64,000 bases of DNA from Comamonadaceae bacterium OS-1. Its GTDB lineage: Bacteria > Pseudomonadota > Gammaproteobacteria > Burkholderiales > Burkholderiaceae_C. The position numbers were made by a program, and so were the translations under genes. The notes beneath the pieces are model-generated. The model saw nothing but the letters and a program-made list of their open reading frames with translations. It was not told the DNA's origin and made no database searches. Numbering within the stretch: the first letter of the stretch is position 1; every line of letters starts with the position of its first letter. The stretch is taken from contig AP026969.1 in assembly GCA_027923965.1 (NCBI GenBank), forward strand, positions 1,426,001-1,490,000, given 5' to 3'. Positions 8,499-17,101 of the stretch are shown piece after piece.

Positions 8499-9281
8499 CT
8501 ACCAGCTGGCGGCCAGGCCCAGCAGCGACAAGGCCTGGTGCCGCAGCGCCGCCAGCCGCGGGTCGCCCCGGTGGCGCGGATAGGGCAGGTCGTTGAAAAG
8601 CACCTGCTTGATCCGCGCAGGCCGGTCGGACAGCACGACCACGCGCTGCGCCATGAACAAGGCCTCTTCCACATCGTGCGTGACGAGTAGCGTGGAAAAG
8701 CCCTTGCGCTGCCACAGCTCAACCAGCTCGGTCTGCATGGCCAGGCGGGTCAATGAATCCAGCTTGCCCAGCGGCTCGTCCAGCACCAGCAGGCTGGGGT
8801 CGTTGACCAAGGCGCGGGCCAGGGCCACGCGCTGCGCCATGCCGCCCGACAACTGGTGCGGCAGGGCCTTGGCAAAGCTTTGCAGGCCCACCAGTGCCAG
8901 CGCTTCATCGACGCGGTGGCGGTGGGTGGCGAGCAAACCACGTGCCTGCAGGCCCAGTGCCACGTTGTCCCACACGCTGCGCCAGGGGAACAGTGTGGGG
9001 TCCTGGAACACCACGATGCGCGACGGGTCGGACTGGGTGATGGTCTGGCCGTCGTGCTGCAGGCTGCCTGCGGTGGCGGGTTCCAGCCCGGCCACCAGGC
9101 GCAGCAGGGTGGACTTGCCGCAGCCGCTGGGGCCCAGCAGGGCGACAAATTCGCCGGGCTGGATGTCCAGGTCCAGGTCGGCGATTACCTGTATAGGTCC
9201 ACCGGGTAGTTCAAACCAGTGGCTGACGTTGCGCACGGCAATGCGCGCACCGGTGGTGGTTGTTTGTACGGGGGCTACCAT
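8499..9281 (-). CDS. ABC transporter ATPase, nitrate/sulfonate/taurine type
   Basis: This 260-residue ATPase has Walker A GPSGCGKST, Q-loop FQDPTLFPW, signature [15 protein letters not shown], Walker B LLVLDEP and H-loop VTHDVEEA, typical of the SsuB/TauB/NrtD subfamily. Its start overlaps the permease stop by 7 bp, so it is coupled. It belongs to a four-gene - strand operon (binding protein, permease, ATPase, cytochrome). The family imports sulfonates, taurine, nitrate or thiamine precursors; position among sulfur genes favours an organosulfur substrate (inference). Confidence 0.85.
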   Translation of the reverse strand: MVAPVQTTTTGARIAVRNVSHWFELPGGPIQVIADLDLDIQPGEFVALLGPSGCGKSTLLRLVAGLEPATAGSLQHDGQTITQSDPSRIVVFQDPTLFPWRSVWDNVALGLQARGLLATHRHRVDEALALVGLQSFAKALPHQLSGGMAQRVALARALVNDPSLLVLDEPLGKLDSLTRLAMQTELVELWQRKGFSTLLVTHDVEEALFMAQRVVVLSDRPARIKQVLFNDLPYPRHRGDPRLAALRHQALSLLGLAASW

Positions 9282-10291
9282 TTCACAATTCCTTTTTGCC
9301 AGGACAGCACCCGGTCGCGCAATAGAAACAGCAGGCTGATCAGCCCGGAAAACAGCAGCGCCATGACCAGCAGTGCGGCGTACATGTTCGGGTAGGCGGC
9401 CCAGCCCTGCGCCCAGGTCAGGTACCAGCCCAGACCGGCTTTGACACCCAGCATCTCGGCCACCACCAGCGTGGCAAAGGCGTGGCCCAGGCCCATGAAC
9501 AGCCCCACAAACACCTGGGGCAGGGCGGCCGGAATGGCCACCCGCAGCACCAGAAACCAGGGCGATGCGCCCAGGGTGCGGGCCACGTCGTAGAAGTTTT
9601 TGTTGACACTGGCCACGCCGGACGAGGTGAGGATGGCCACCGGAAACGCCGTGCCAATGGCGATCAAAAAGATGGCCCTGGACCAGCTGGACGGAAAGAA
9701 GTAAAACGAAATCGGCAGCAAGGCCGTGGTAGGCAGCGGCCCCAGCACGCGCAGCACCGGGTGCACCCAGTAATTGGCCCGGCGCGACCAGCCGATCAGC
9801 ACCCCGATCAGAAAGCCTGCGGAGGCACCGATGCCAATGCCCAGCGCCAGCAGCTGCAGCGAATGCGCAGCGCTCTCCAGCAGGCGCGGCCAGTCGCTGA
9901 TGTAGACCTCGGCCAGGCTCTGCGGCGGTGCGAAAAACGGCGGCGGCAGCGTGCCCAGCTTGGCGGTAAAGACTTCCCATACGCCCAGGCCCAGCGCTAG
10001 TGCAATCAGCCATGGCCCCAGCACGCGCAGCTTGGCAGGCGCGGACGGGCTGAGCCCCAGCACCAGCAAAGCCACGGCCACCGCCCCGACGAACCAGGCG
10101 AACTCTGCCGTGTAAGCCCACTCGTTAAAGCCCTGCGGCTTGTTGGGCCACACCGCTGTGAGCAAGCCCAGCGCGCCCCAGGCGAGGGCGGCGGCCAGTC
10201 CGGTCCACCAGGGCGTGTAGGTGTATGTGCCCCGTGTTGCGGGCCGGCTGCGCAGGCGCGGCAGGGCGAAGGCGTTTTCTGCGGTGGTCAT
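9275..10291 (-). CDS. ABC transporter permease, nitrate/sulfonate/taurine type
   Basis: This 338-residue permease has two or three extra N-terminal helices (WWTGLAAALAWGALGLLTAVW, FAWFVGAVAVALLVLG) before the standard domain, which holds the EAA-like loop VARTLGASPWFLVLRVAIPAA and ATLVVAEMLGVKAGLGW. It is longer at the N-terminus than SsuC. The ATG at 10291 lies 4 bp after the stop of the binding-protein gene. It works with the 8499-9281 ATPase. Confidence 0.85.
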   Translation of the reverse strand: MTTAENAFALPRLRSRPATRGTYTYTPWWTGLAAALAWGALGLLTAVWPNKPQGFNEWAYTAEFAWFVGAVAVALLVLGLSPSAPAKLRVLGPWLIALALGLGVWEVFTAKLGTLPPPFFAPPQSLAEVYISDWPRLLESAAHSLQLLALGIGIGASAGFLIGVLIGWSRRANYWVHPVLRVLGPLPTTALLPISFYFFPSSWSRAIFLIAIGTAFPVAILTSSGVASVNKNFYDVARTLGASPWFLVLRVAIPAALPQVFVGLFMGLGHAFATLVVAEMLGVKAGLGWYLTWAQGWAAYPNMYAALLVMALLFSGLISLLFLLRDRVLSWQKGIVKW

Positions 10292-10295
10292 GGTG

Positions 10296-11321
10296 TCAGC
10301 CCAAAACGTCGGCATACACATATTCGGCAAATCGCACGGGGTCGGTGCCGGGCTTGAGCACGCCCACCAGCTTGAAGTCGCGGGCGTAGAACTCGATCTC
10401 TTTTTTCAGGTCGTTGCCGCTGGGGTGGTTGCGGTGCGTCAGCGTGCCCAGCACGGCGCGCAGGTCTTCTACCGGCACCTTGGAGTAGGGGCTGTAGATG
10501 CGGGCAGTTTCATTGGGGTAGTTGGCGATGAAGTCCGATGCCTCGGTGATGGCGCGGGCCAGCGCGGCGGCGGCGGGCTTGTCGTTGCGCACCAGCTTGC
10601 CGCTGACACCCAGCACGCAGCAGGTCTTGTTGGCGTACTCGCCCGACAGGTTGGTGGCCAGCTCGACCAGGCCCTTGGTGCGGCGCTCCACCAGGAACAG
10701 GTTCGGGTCGCCATCGGCAATCGCCTGGGCTTCGCCTTTTTCCACCGCCAGGCCCAGCATGTCGGCGGGAAACTGCCGCCAGCCCACGTCTTTTTCCGGG
10801 TCCAGCCCGGCCTTGACCAGCAGCACCGAGAAGAAGTTTTTGCCCGGGCTGTTCAGGTCCGACACCGCAATCGTCTTGCCCTTGAGCTTGGCCAGGCTGG
10901 TTACGCCCGCCGGGGCGTAGCCCACCAGCCGGGTGCAGCCGCCGTGCGAGCTGCTGACCAGCTTCACGTCAAAGCCCGACTCCAGCGGCTTGATCCAGCG
11001 GTGCACCATGCCCACACCGGCATCGGCCTTGCTGGTGGCAATGCTCTCCAGCAACTGGTCGGTAGAGCCCGCAAAGTTGACCAGCTCCACGTTCAAACCG
11101 TGTTTTTCGAAAATGCCGCGCTCCAGCGCCACCGGCACTGCCGACAGGCACACCGCGCCCGCGTTCCAGGCCAGTTTGATGTCGCGTAGCTTGCCCGCCG
11201 CACGCACATTACGCCCGGCGATGGCCGCCGCGCCTGCCACACCGGCCAGGCCCGCGGCCCGCAACCATTGGCGGCGGGACCAGGGGGGAATCAAGCCCGG
11301 GTGATCGGGAAAAGTGTGCAT
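10296..11321 (-). CDS. ABC transporter substrate-binding protein with Tat-like signal
   Basis: This 341-residue binding protein of the NMT1/THI5-NrtA/SsuA fold has an N-terminus containing SRRQWLRAAG and then a hydrophobic stretch AGLAGVAGAAAIAG, a twin-arginine export signal. The body contains LAWNAGAVCLSAVPVALERG, STDQLLESIATSKADAG and KGKTIAVSDLNSPGKNFF. The ATG at 11321 has an upstream AAAGAGG. It is the first gene of the four-gene operon and diverges from the multi-rhodanese gene, with a shared 161-bp region. The ligand is not determinable; sulfur or nitrogen oxyanion or organosulfur are the options. Confidence 0.8.
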   Translation of the reverse strand: MHTFPDHPGLIPPWSRRQWLRAAGLAGVAGAAAIAGRNVRAAGKLRDIKLAWNAGAVCLSAVPVALERGIFEKHGLNVELVNFAGSTDQLLESIATSKADAGVGMVHRWIKPLESGFDVKLVSSSHGGCTRLVGYAPAGVTSLAKLKGKTIAVSDLNSPGKNFFSVLLVKAGLDPEKDVGWRQFPADMLGLAVEKGEAQAIADGDPNLFLVERRTKGLVELATNLSGEYANKTCCVLGVSGKLVRNDKPAAAALARAITEASDFIANYPNETARIYSPYSKVPVEDLRAVLGTLTHRNHPSGNDLKKEIEFYARDFKLVGVLKPGTDPVRFAEYVYADVLG

Positions 11322-11482
11322 GCCGTACCTCTTTGAAAATCTTGGATGGATGGCGATTGCACCGGATTTCGCGCCCCATGGGAAAGAAGGAAAACAGGAA
11401 TCCATATGCAAAGAATCCGCACGCAAGCGCCCCCGTTTGGGGTGCAATGGCACACTTCCCGCGTTTCTTCCAATGGACTGCC
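11322..11482. promoter_or_regulatory. Divergent promoter region, ABC importer / multi-rhodanese
   Basis: This 161-bp intergenic region separates two divergently read sulfur-related transcription units, so both promoters must lie here. I see the ribosome-binding site of the - strand gene (AAAGAGG) but no convincing sigma-70 boxes or palindrome. Confidence 0.4.
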
Positions 11483-13081
11483 ATGACCATCCCGATTCCT
11501 GAAAAAACCTACCTGGACGTGCGCCAGGCCCTGCTGGCCAAGCAGGAGATCGCCCTGATCGACGTGCGCGAAGAAGACCCCTTCGCCCAGGCCCACCCGC
11601 TGTTTGCCAGCAACATCGCCGCCGGGCGCATAGAGCTGGATGCCTGGAGCCGCATCCCGCGCCGCGACACCCCCATCGTGCTGCTGGACAACGGCGAAGG
11701 CCTGGCCGCCCCGGCGGCCCGCACCTTGCACAAGCTGGGCTACACCGACGTGGCGCTGCTCGCCGGCGGCCTGCAAGGCTGGGTGGAGGCGGGGGGCGAA
11801 ATCTTCAAAGACGTGAACGTGCCCAGCAAGGCCTTTGGCGAGCTGGTGGAGTCGCAGCGCCACACGCCGTCGCTCTCGGCCGAAGAAGTCAAGGCCCTGA
11901 TCGACCGCAAGGCCGATGTGGTGGTGCTGGATGCCCGCCGCTTTGACGAGTACCAGACCATGAGCATCCCCAGCGGCATCAGCGTGCCGGGGGCCGAGCT
12001 GGTGCTGCGCGCCCAGGCCCTGGCCCCCAACCCCAGCACCCGCATCATCGTCAACTGCGCGGGCCGCACCCGCAGCATCATCGGCACCCAGTCGCTGGTG
12101 AATGCGGGCATTCCCAACCCGGTATCGGCCCTGCGCAACGGCACCATCGGCTGGACGCTGGCAGGCCAGACTTTGGACCGCGGTGCCGCCCGCCAGGGTC
12201 GCACCACCACCGAACACACCAGCCCCGATGCCGCCCGCCAGGCCCGCGCCGTGGCCGACCGTGCCGGTGTGCAGCGCGCCCAGCCTGCCGACCTGCAGCG
12301 CCTCAAAGCCGACACCCCGCGCACCACCTACCTGCTGGACGTGCGCACCGCCGAAGAATTCGCCACCGGCCACCTGCCCGGCTTCCGCAACGCCCCCGGT
12401 GGCCAGCTGGTGCAGGAAACCGACGTGACCGCCCCCGTACGCGGTGCCCGCATCGTGCTGGCCGATACCGACGGAGTCCGCGCCAACATGACCGCATCCT
12501 GGCTGGCGCAAATGGCTTGGGATGTGTGGGTGCTGGACGGTACAACGCCTGCCGACTGGAGCGCCACCGGCCCCGCGCCAGACCCACGGCCCGAGCCCGA
12601 AGGCCCCATCGCCGCCACCGACCCGGCCCAGCTCTCCGCCTGGCTGCAGGCCGGCCCCGACGGCACCACCGCCGTGCTGGACCTGACCACCAGCGTGAAC
12701 TACGTCAAACGCCACATCCCCGGTGCCTGGTACGTATCGCGCACCGGCCTGGCTGCGGCGTTGGCGAATATTCCGCCCGCGCACCGCTACGTGCTCACCT
12801 GCGGCAGCAGCCTGCTGGCCCGCTACGCGGTCGCCGATGTCGCCCGTTTAACCGGCGCGGAAGTGTGGGTGCTGGAAGGCGGCACCGCCGCCTGGATCGC
12901 CGCAGGCCTGCCCCTGGAAGAAGGCGAAACCCGCCTGGCCTCCCCGCGCACAGACCGCTACCGCCGCCCCTACGAAGGCACCGACAGCCCGCGGGCGGCG
13001 ATGCAGGGGTACCTGGACTGGGAGTACGGGCTGGTGGAGCAACTGGGGCGGGATGGGACGCATGGGTTCAGGGTGATTTGA
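11483..13081 (+). CDS. Four-domain rhodanese sulfurtransferase
   Basis: The 532-residue protein is four rhodanese domains in series (about 1-110, 125-235, 265-360, 378-490). Only domains 2 and 4 keep an active-site cysteine: CAGRTRS (C192) and CGSSLLAR (C440). Domain 1 has DNGEGL and domain 3 has DTDGVRA at that position and should be non-catalytic. Rhodaneses move sulfane sulfur from donors such as thiosulfate to thiophilic acceptors. It is divergent from an ABC importer operon. The ATG at 11483 is chosen because rhodanese homology starts there. The 3' end is partly duplicated at about 13989-14033. Confidence 0.9.
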   Translation: MTIPIPEKTYLDVRQALLAKQEIALIDVREEDPFAQAHPLFASNIAAGRIELDAWSRIPRRDTPIVLLDNGEGLAAPAARTLHKLGYTDVALLAGGLQGWVEAGGEIFKDVNVPSKAFGELVESQRHTPSLSAEEVKALIDRKADVVVLDARRFDEYQTMSIPSGISVPGAELVLRAQALAPNPSTRIIVNCAGRTRSIIGTQSLVNAGIPNPVSALRNGTIGWTLAGQTLDRGAARQGRTTTEHTSPDAARQARAVADRAGVQRAQPADLQRLKADTPRTTYLLDVRTAEEFATGHLPGFRNAPGGQLVQETDVTAPVRGARIVLADTDGVRANMTASWLAQMAWDVWVLDGTTPADWSATGPAPDPRPEPEGPIAATDPAQLSAWLQAGPDGTTAVLDLTTSVNYVKRHIPGAWYVSRTGLAAALANIPPAHRYVLTCGSSLLARYAVADVARLTGAEVWVLEGGTAAWIAAGLPLEEGETRLASPRTDRYRRPYEGTDSPRAAMQGYLDWEYGLVEQLGRDGTHGFRVI

Positions 13082-13097
13082 ACGGTGCGCTTTGGAT

Positions 13098-13158
13098 TTG
13101 CTATTGAATGGGTAGCTGCTTGTGCTGGTTGGATGAGCGTGGGCGGCACTTTTTGCTT
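13098..13158 (+). repeat. Dispersed repeat A
   Basis: It starts TTGCTATTGAATGGGTAGCT and ends GGCGGCACTTTTTGCTTGTG, directly after the rhodanese gene. Together with the preceding 65 bp it is the left half of a diverged direct duplication with 13989-14114. Confidence 0.85.
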
Positions 13159-13196
13159 GTGAAAAGTAACTACTGCCAGAAAATCGTCAAATGGCT

Positions 13197-13895
13197 TCAG
13201 CCTTCTTTGGGCCGAGTGGCTTCCAGACTCTGATCATTCGATTCAATCCATTTCTCAAGTGACTCGAATGCATCAGGCCACTCGCTGTTGTATTCCGCAT
13301 CGAAGATCACCATGCACGCTTCAATCGAGCTTTCGTGCGTTGACGAGTACATTGCTGCCCAACGATTTTCAAAGGTTGTTTGATAGTTTTCAGTATCACC
13401 TGTTGAATACCCAACTAATAAGCCCTCGCAGTTTGGGTGAGCTGATTCGCACAGTACCTCGTACCACGCTAGGAGTCCCGGAAAGCGCTTGTCGGCCTTC
13501 TGGAGCACTGTCAATATGCTTTTGGCTTTCAACGACGTTGTGTTATCCCTCGAACCAAGCAACAACTGGCTTGTGAGGCCAGAAAACTCGTGGAAGTCCA
13601 AATGTCCAGATACGACACGACGCATCTCCTGATTTGAGTAGATGAGGATCCCCAATGTCTCAAATGCCGCTCTTACTAAGATTCGCGCACCGAGCAAATG
13701 TTGCGCCTTGTACAAGGCATTGGACTGAATCAGTAGGTCAACGAGTCGCCAACCTACTGCCTCTCGTAAAAGCAGTGCACGCCAAGGCGACTTCCACTTG
13801 TGGGCAATTGGACTTCTAGCGAACAGTCCGCTGACATCTACGCTTTTGCACAAGTTAGCGTGCCAGTCCGTTAGTGAGCTCTCGATATTGGGCAT
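13197..13895 (-). CDS. Hypothetical protein, accessory island
   Basis: This 232-residue mainly helical cytoplasmic protein is not recognised. Lower GC and looser codon use set it apart from its neighbours. Features seen: LLREAVGWRLVDLLIQS, ARILVRAAFETLGILIYS, and WYEVLCESAHPN followed by an acidic Trp-rich end. The helical layout with a conserved-looking E...H pattern recalls HEPN-type proteins, but I cannot show the motif. It is flanked by two diverged copies of the same 130-bp sequence, suggesting it came in by recombination. Confidence 0.6.
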   Translation of the reverse strand: MPNIESSLTDWHANLCKSVDVSGLFARSPIAHKWKSPWRALLLREAVGWRLVDLLIQSNALYKAQHLLGARILVRAAFETLGILIYSNQEMRRVVSGHLDFHEFSGLTSQLLLGSRDNTTSLKAKSILTVLQKADKRFPGLLAWYEVLCESAHPNCEGLLVGYSTGDTENYQTTFENRWAAMYSSTHESSIEACMVIFDAEYNSEWPDAFESLEKWIESNDQSLEATRPKEG

Positions 13896-13988
13896 GGGAG
13901 GCTAACGCGATGTAGATCGTGAAACTTGTGAATTCATCTGTGTAATTCGGTAGAGATGGGTCATGAAATCCTAATTGGAATTGCTTGG

Positions 13989-14033
13989 TGGAGCAGCTTG
14001 AGAGGGACACATGGGCTCAGGATGATTTGAACA
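13989..14033 (+). pseudogene. Diverged copy of the rhodanese gene 3' end
   Basis: GGTGGAGCAGCTTGAGAGGG followed by ACACATGGGCTCAGGATGATTTGA matches the end of the four-domain rhodanese gene at about 13034-13081 with substitutions and a 5-bp deletion. Aligned, it would encode a tail like EQLER-THGLRMI then stop. It is a gene-end relic, not an expressed gene. Confidence 0.75.
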
Positions 14034-14047
14034 GCGCTAGCTGACGA

Positions 14048-14110
14048 TTGCTACTAAATAAAAAGCTTCTTGTGTTTGCAGAGTCAGCACAGGCGGCACT
14101 TTTTGCTTGT
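14048..14110 (+). repeat. Dispersed repeat A
   Basis: It starts TTGCTACTAAATAAAAAGCT and ends GGCGGCACTTTTTGC. It follows the rhodanese-tail relic just as the 13098 copy follows the intact gene. Confidence 0.8.
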
Positions 14111-14143
14111 GAACTCTAACGGCCAGCGGCGAAGGCTCGGGCA

Positions 14144-14851
14144 TCATCGATTGCAGTGCTTAGCAACTTCGCTGCAGATGGCTGCAAACGCAGCGATGGG
14201 GTCCGTAGCGCGCGTAATCGACCGACCGATGACGAGATGCGTGGCACCCGCCAGAATGGCCTGTGTGGGCGTGGCTGTGCGGGTTTGGTCGCTCTTGGCT
14301 TCACCTGCCAACTGGGTGCCTGGCGTGACGATCAGCATGGCCGCTGGCAACACCTGGCGCAGACGCATGGCCTCTTGCGGCGAGGCGACGACTCCATGGC
14401 AACCAGCCGACACGGCAAGCAACGCCAGCCTCTCGACCTGCTCCAGGACCGACCCGGAAACTCCAACTTCTGCCAGGTCCTGCGCTCCCATGCTCGTGAT
14501 GACTGTGAGTGCCAGCACCTGAAGGTGGGGGAAAGGCCGCGCTGCCTCGACGGCAGCCCGAAGCACGGCTGAGCCTGCAGAGGCATGCACCGTGACCATG
14601 GCAACACCGAGCTGACCCGCTGCGGTGACAGCACCGGTCACGGAGTTGGGAATTTCGTGCAGCTTGAGATCCAGGAACACGCTTTTTCCTTGGCCGGTGA
14701 GCCAACGAACGACGGATGGCCCTGCGGCAGTGAGCAGCTGCAGGCCTACTTTGTAGGAAGAGGCTTGCGCACCCAGTTGTGCGACAAGCCCCATGGCCTC
14801 GGCTTCGCTGTCAAAGTCGAGCGCAATGATGATGCGGTTATGGGGTTGCAT
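14144..14851 (-). CDS. pyrF: Orotidine 5'-phosphate decarboxylase-like protein with altered catalytic motif
   Basis: This 235-residue (beta/alpha)8 protein is of the short type 1 OMP decarboxylase class: IIIALDFDS, YKVGLQLL (active Lys), DLKLHEIPNSV, TPGTQLAGEAKSDQTR and ATHLVIGRSIT (phosphate gripper). The catalytic motif normally reads D-x-K-x-x-D; here the second Asp is Glu (HEIPN for HDIPN). That raises doubt about full decarboxylase activity. A GTG at 14899 would overlap the MOSC stop as GTGA and extend the N-terminus by 16 residues; I chose the ATG that gives family length. It lies in the island, so it may be a second pyrF. Confidence 0.75.
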   Translation of the reverse strand: MQPHNRIIIALDFDSEAEAMGLVAQLGAQASSYKVGLQLLTAAGPSVVRWLTGQGKSVFLDLKLHEIPNSVTGAVTAAGQLGVAMVTVHASAGSAVLRAAVEAARPFPHLQVLALTVITSMGAQDLAEVGVSGSVLEQVERLALLAVSAGCHGVVASPQEAMRLRQVLPAAMLIVTPGTQLAGEAKSDQTRTATPTQAILAGATHLVIGRSITRATDPIAAFAAICSEVAKHCNR

Positions 14852-14895
14852 GCTGGTGGTCCGGGGGTGATTGCAGCGGCGCTCCATGTTCGAGT

Positions 14896-15393
14896 TCACC
14901 GGCTCGGCGAGGGCGAGTCCGGTGCAATGAGGGGGGGAGTGTCAGTTTCAACCTGCGCTCCACGAACGATTTTCCCATCACTCAGCACGTCGGCGCGGAG
15001 CCCGCCGTAGCCAACCCAGCGCTTGACGGCCGCGGGTGTTGTAAGCGATACGCTGCTGAGAGCGCTGCCCAGAATCACACAGGGCTCGCAAAGCTCTACG
15101 CCCCGCAACTTCACGTCACCGATGGTGAATTCGCGGTTCACCAGATCGTTTAGCCGAACTCCTCGGGTAATCAAGTTCCTACGCGTTAGCGATAGATCCG
15201 GGGCCCGCGCTTGCTCGAAGCAGAAGCGTTCAATCTCTTCGGCCTCCACCAGCGTCAGGTTCTGTCCTGGGTGCCTATTGACACCGAAGTTCCTGTCGCC
15301 CACAACGCCCCTTTCACTGTGGAGTGCTATTCGTTCACACTCGACCTGTGCGGCACCACGCTCGGGGCTTATGAAAATCCGTTCAACAATCAT
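14896..15393 (-). CDS. MOSC domain protein
   Basis: This 165-residue stand-alone MOSC domain contains GVVGDRNFG near the N-terminus, LTRRNLITRGVRLNDL and EFTIGDVKLRGVELCEPC in the centre, then GGLRADVLSDG. MOSC domains bind molybdenum cofactor or persulfide sulfur through a conserved Cys, here in CEPC. It is the first gene of a two-gene - strand unit with the pyrF-like gene, coupled through a GTGA overlap if the longer pyrF start is used. The physiological role is unknown; it may deliver sulfur or bind a pterin cofactor. Confidence 0.8.
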   Translation of the reverse strand: MIVERIFISPERGAAQVECERIALHSERGVVGDRNFGVNRHPGQNLTLVEAEEIERFCFEQARAPDLSLTRRNLITRGVRLNDLVNREFTIGDVKLRGVELCEPCVILGSALSSVSLTTPAAVKRWVGYGGLRADVLSDGKIVRGAQVETDTPPLIAPDSPSPSR

Positions 15394-15487
15394 CGGGTGC
15401 TCCTGACACCGAACATTAGTACGTCGTTCACTTAAATAAACTGTGACTTCATGTACCCTACTGTTACAAAATAATTTTAGGACTTAT

Positions 15488-17101
15488 ATGGGTACACGAG
15501 GTGGTTTTGGAGGCTTGCTACGGGCAACGGTACGGGTTGCCGCAGCAGCCGAGCGTGATCGGAAGCGTGCAGTTAACAGTTTTCAGGCACAAGCGCGGCA
15601 ACATGAACGCCAAAAAAGAATGACTCTCGCTCAGCAAAGTCGTGACGACAAGACGGCACAAAAGTTAGCTAAAGCGGAATATCTTGCGGAACGACAGGGT
15701 GAAGTGGACGATCTCAATGCGGAGTTGCAAGACCGTCTGGCTGACTTTCAGGAAATCTTGACACATACTCTCTCACGTGACGACTGTATTAGTTTCGATA
15801 GCCTACGCATCACTAACGAATTCGAGCCATTCCAAGCATTAGCTGATCTCTCTCTTGGAATAGCTCCACAGCCAGTTTCCGTCAAAGCACCCAACTGGTT
15901 CGGCAAGTTGTTACCTGGGGCAGACAAGAGGCATGCTGCAGTTCTGGAAGCGGCTAAGTCACGGCATCAAACTGCAATGGTGCAATTCCATCAAGACGAA
16001 GCTGAAAAACTCTCTATCTTTGCAAATCTTAAACATGAATACGAGCTGAAGAAGGCTCTGTATGACGACGAGAAACACAGTAAAAATACAGAGATCGACG
16101 CTTTTCAAATAAATTTCATGGCAAAAGAAAAGGACGCCGTAGAGTCTTACAACGACATGGTGCTAAGCCGCTCTGAATATCCTGCAGAGGGATTTCTTCA
16201 GATGTTTCGACTCGTGTATTTGCCAGAATCTGCAGAGTTAGTAGTCGAGTACGACCTACCTGATGTGAGTTTGATTCCCGTTGAGGTTGACTATCGTTAC
16301 GTGAAATCAAAAGACACCATTGAGTCCAAAGCCCGTAAGTCTGCGGACATCAAGCTACTTTATCAGGATGTTATCGCATCAATTGCGCTGCGCACTCTTC
16401 ATGAGCTTTTTGAAGCTGACCAAGCCGATGCGCTGGCCCTAATAACTTTTAACGGCGTAGTGGATACAAATGATCCTGCGAGCGGCCGGGAGGTGCGAGT
16501 GCCATTGATTTCTGTGCGCGCACCTAAAAGTCATTTTCTTCAAATCAAATTAGAGAAAATTGACAAGATTGCCTGTTTGCGCGGCCTTGGCGCTCAGGTA
16601 TCCAGCCGACCCGATGAACTACAGGCGATCAAACCCATAGTTGAATTCGACATGATTGACAAACGGTTCATTAATCAAGGTGATGCTTTAACTGGATTGG
16701 AATCCCGGCCTAACCTCATGGATTTGACGCCTGGCGAGTTTGAAATTCTCGTATCAAACCTTTTCACTCGTATGGGCCTAGATACAAAACTCACTCGCAG
16801 TTCACGCGATGGGGGTGTTGATGCCGTTGCCTTTGACACGCGGCCTGTACTTGGGGGGAAAGTCGTTATTCAAGCTAAGCGATATCGGGACACAGTTGGC
16901 GTGAGTGCTGTACGTGATCTTTATGGAACGATGATGAATGAGGGTGCCAATAAAGGAATTTTAGTATGCACAAGTCGATATGGCCCCGACGCATATAACT
17001 TCTCCAAGGACAAACCTATTGAACTAATTGATGGCGGAGGCCTGCTCTATCTACTACGTGAGCATGCAGGTACACATGCCCGAATCGTTAACACAGCATA
17101 G
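15488..17101 (+). CDS. Mrr-like restriction endonuclease with long N-terminal region
   Basis: The 537-residue protein has a strongly charged, Ala/Gln/Glu-rich N-terminal coiled-coil part (about 20-90 and 150-220), a middle domain of unknown type, and a C-terminal Mrr-cat nuclease domain (about 420-537). That domain has LTPGEFEILVSNLFTRMG, the catalytic GGVDA...VVIQAKRY (D near 444, QAK near 461-463) and GILVCTSRYGPDA. Mrr-family enzymes cut modified DNA and serve in defence. Low GC and rare codon use mark it as acquired. The ATG at 15488 has AGGA in front; the frame is open slightly further upstream without a start signal. Confidence 0.75.
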   Translation: MGTRGGFGGLLRATVRVAAAAERDRKRAVNSFQAQARQHERQKRMTLAQQSRDDKTAQKLAKAEYLAERQGEVDDLNAELQDRLADFQEILTHTLSRDDCISFDSLRITNEFEPFQALADLSLGIAPQPVSVKAPNWFGKLLPGADKRHAAVLEAAKSRHQTAMVQFHQDEAEKLSIFANLKHEYELKKALYDDEKHSKNTEIDAFQINFMAKEKDAVESYNDMVLSRSEYPAEGFLQMFRLVYLPESAELVVEYDLPDVSLIPVEVDYRYVKSKDTIESKARKSADIKLLYQDVIASIALRTLHELFEADQADALALITFNGVVDTNDPASGREVRVPLISVRAPKSHFLQIKLEKIDKIACLRGLGAQVSSRPDELQAIKPIVEFDMIDKRFINQGDALTGLESRPNLMDLTPGEFEILVSNLFTRMGLDTKLTRSSRDGGVDAVAFDTRPVLGGKVVIQAKRYRDTVGVSAVRDLYGTMMNEGANKGILVCTSRYGPDAYNFSKDKPIELIDGGGLLYLLREHAGTHARIVNTA

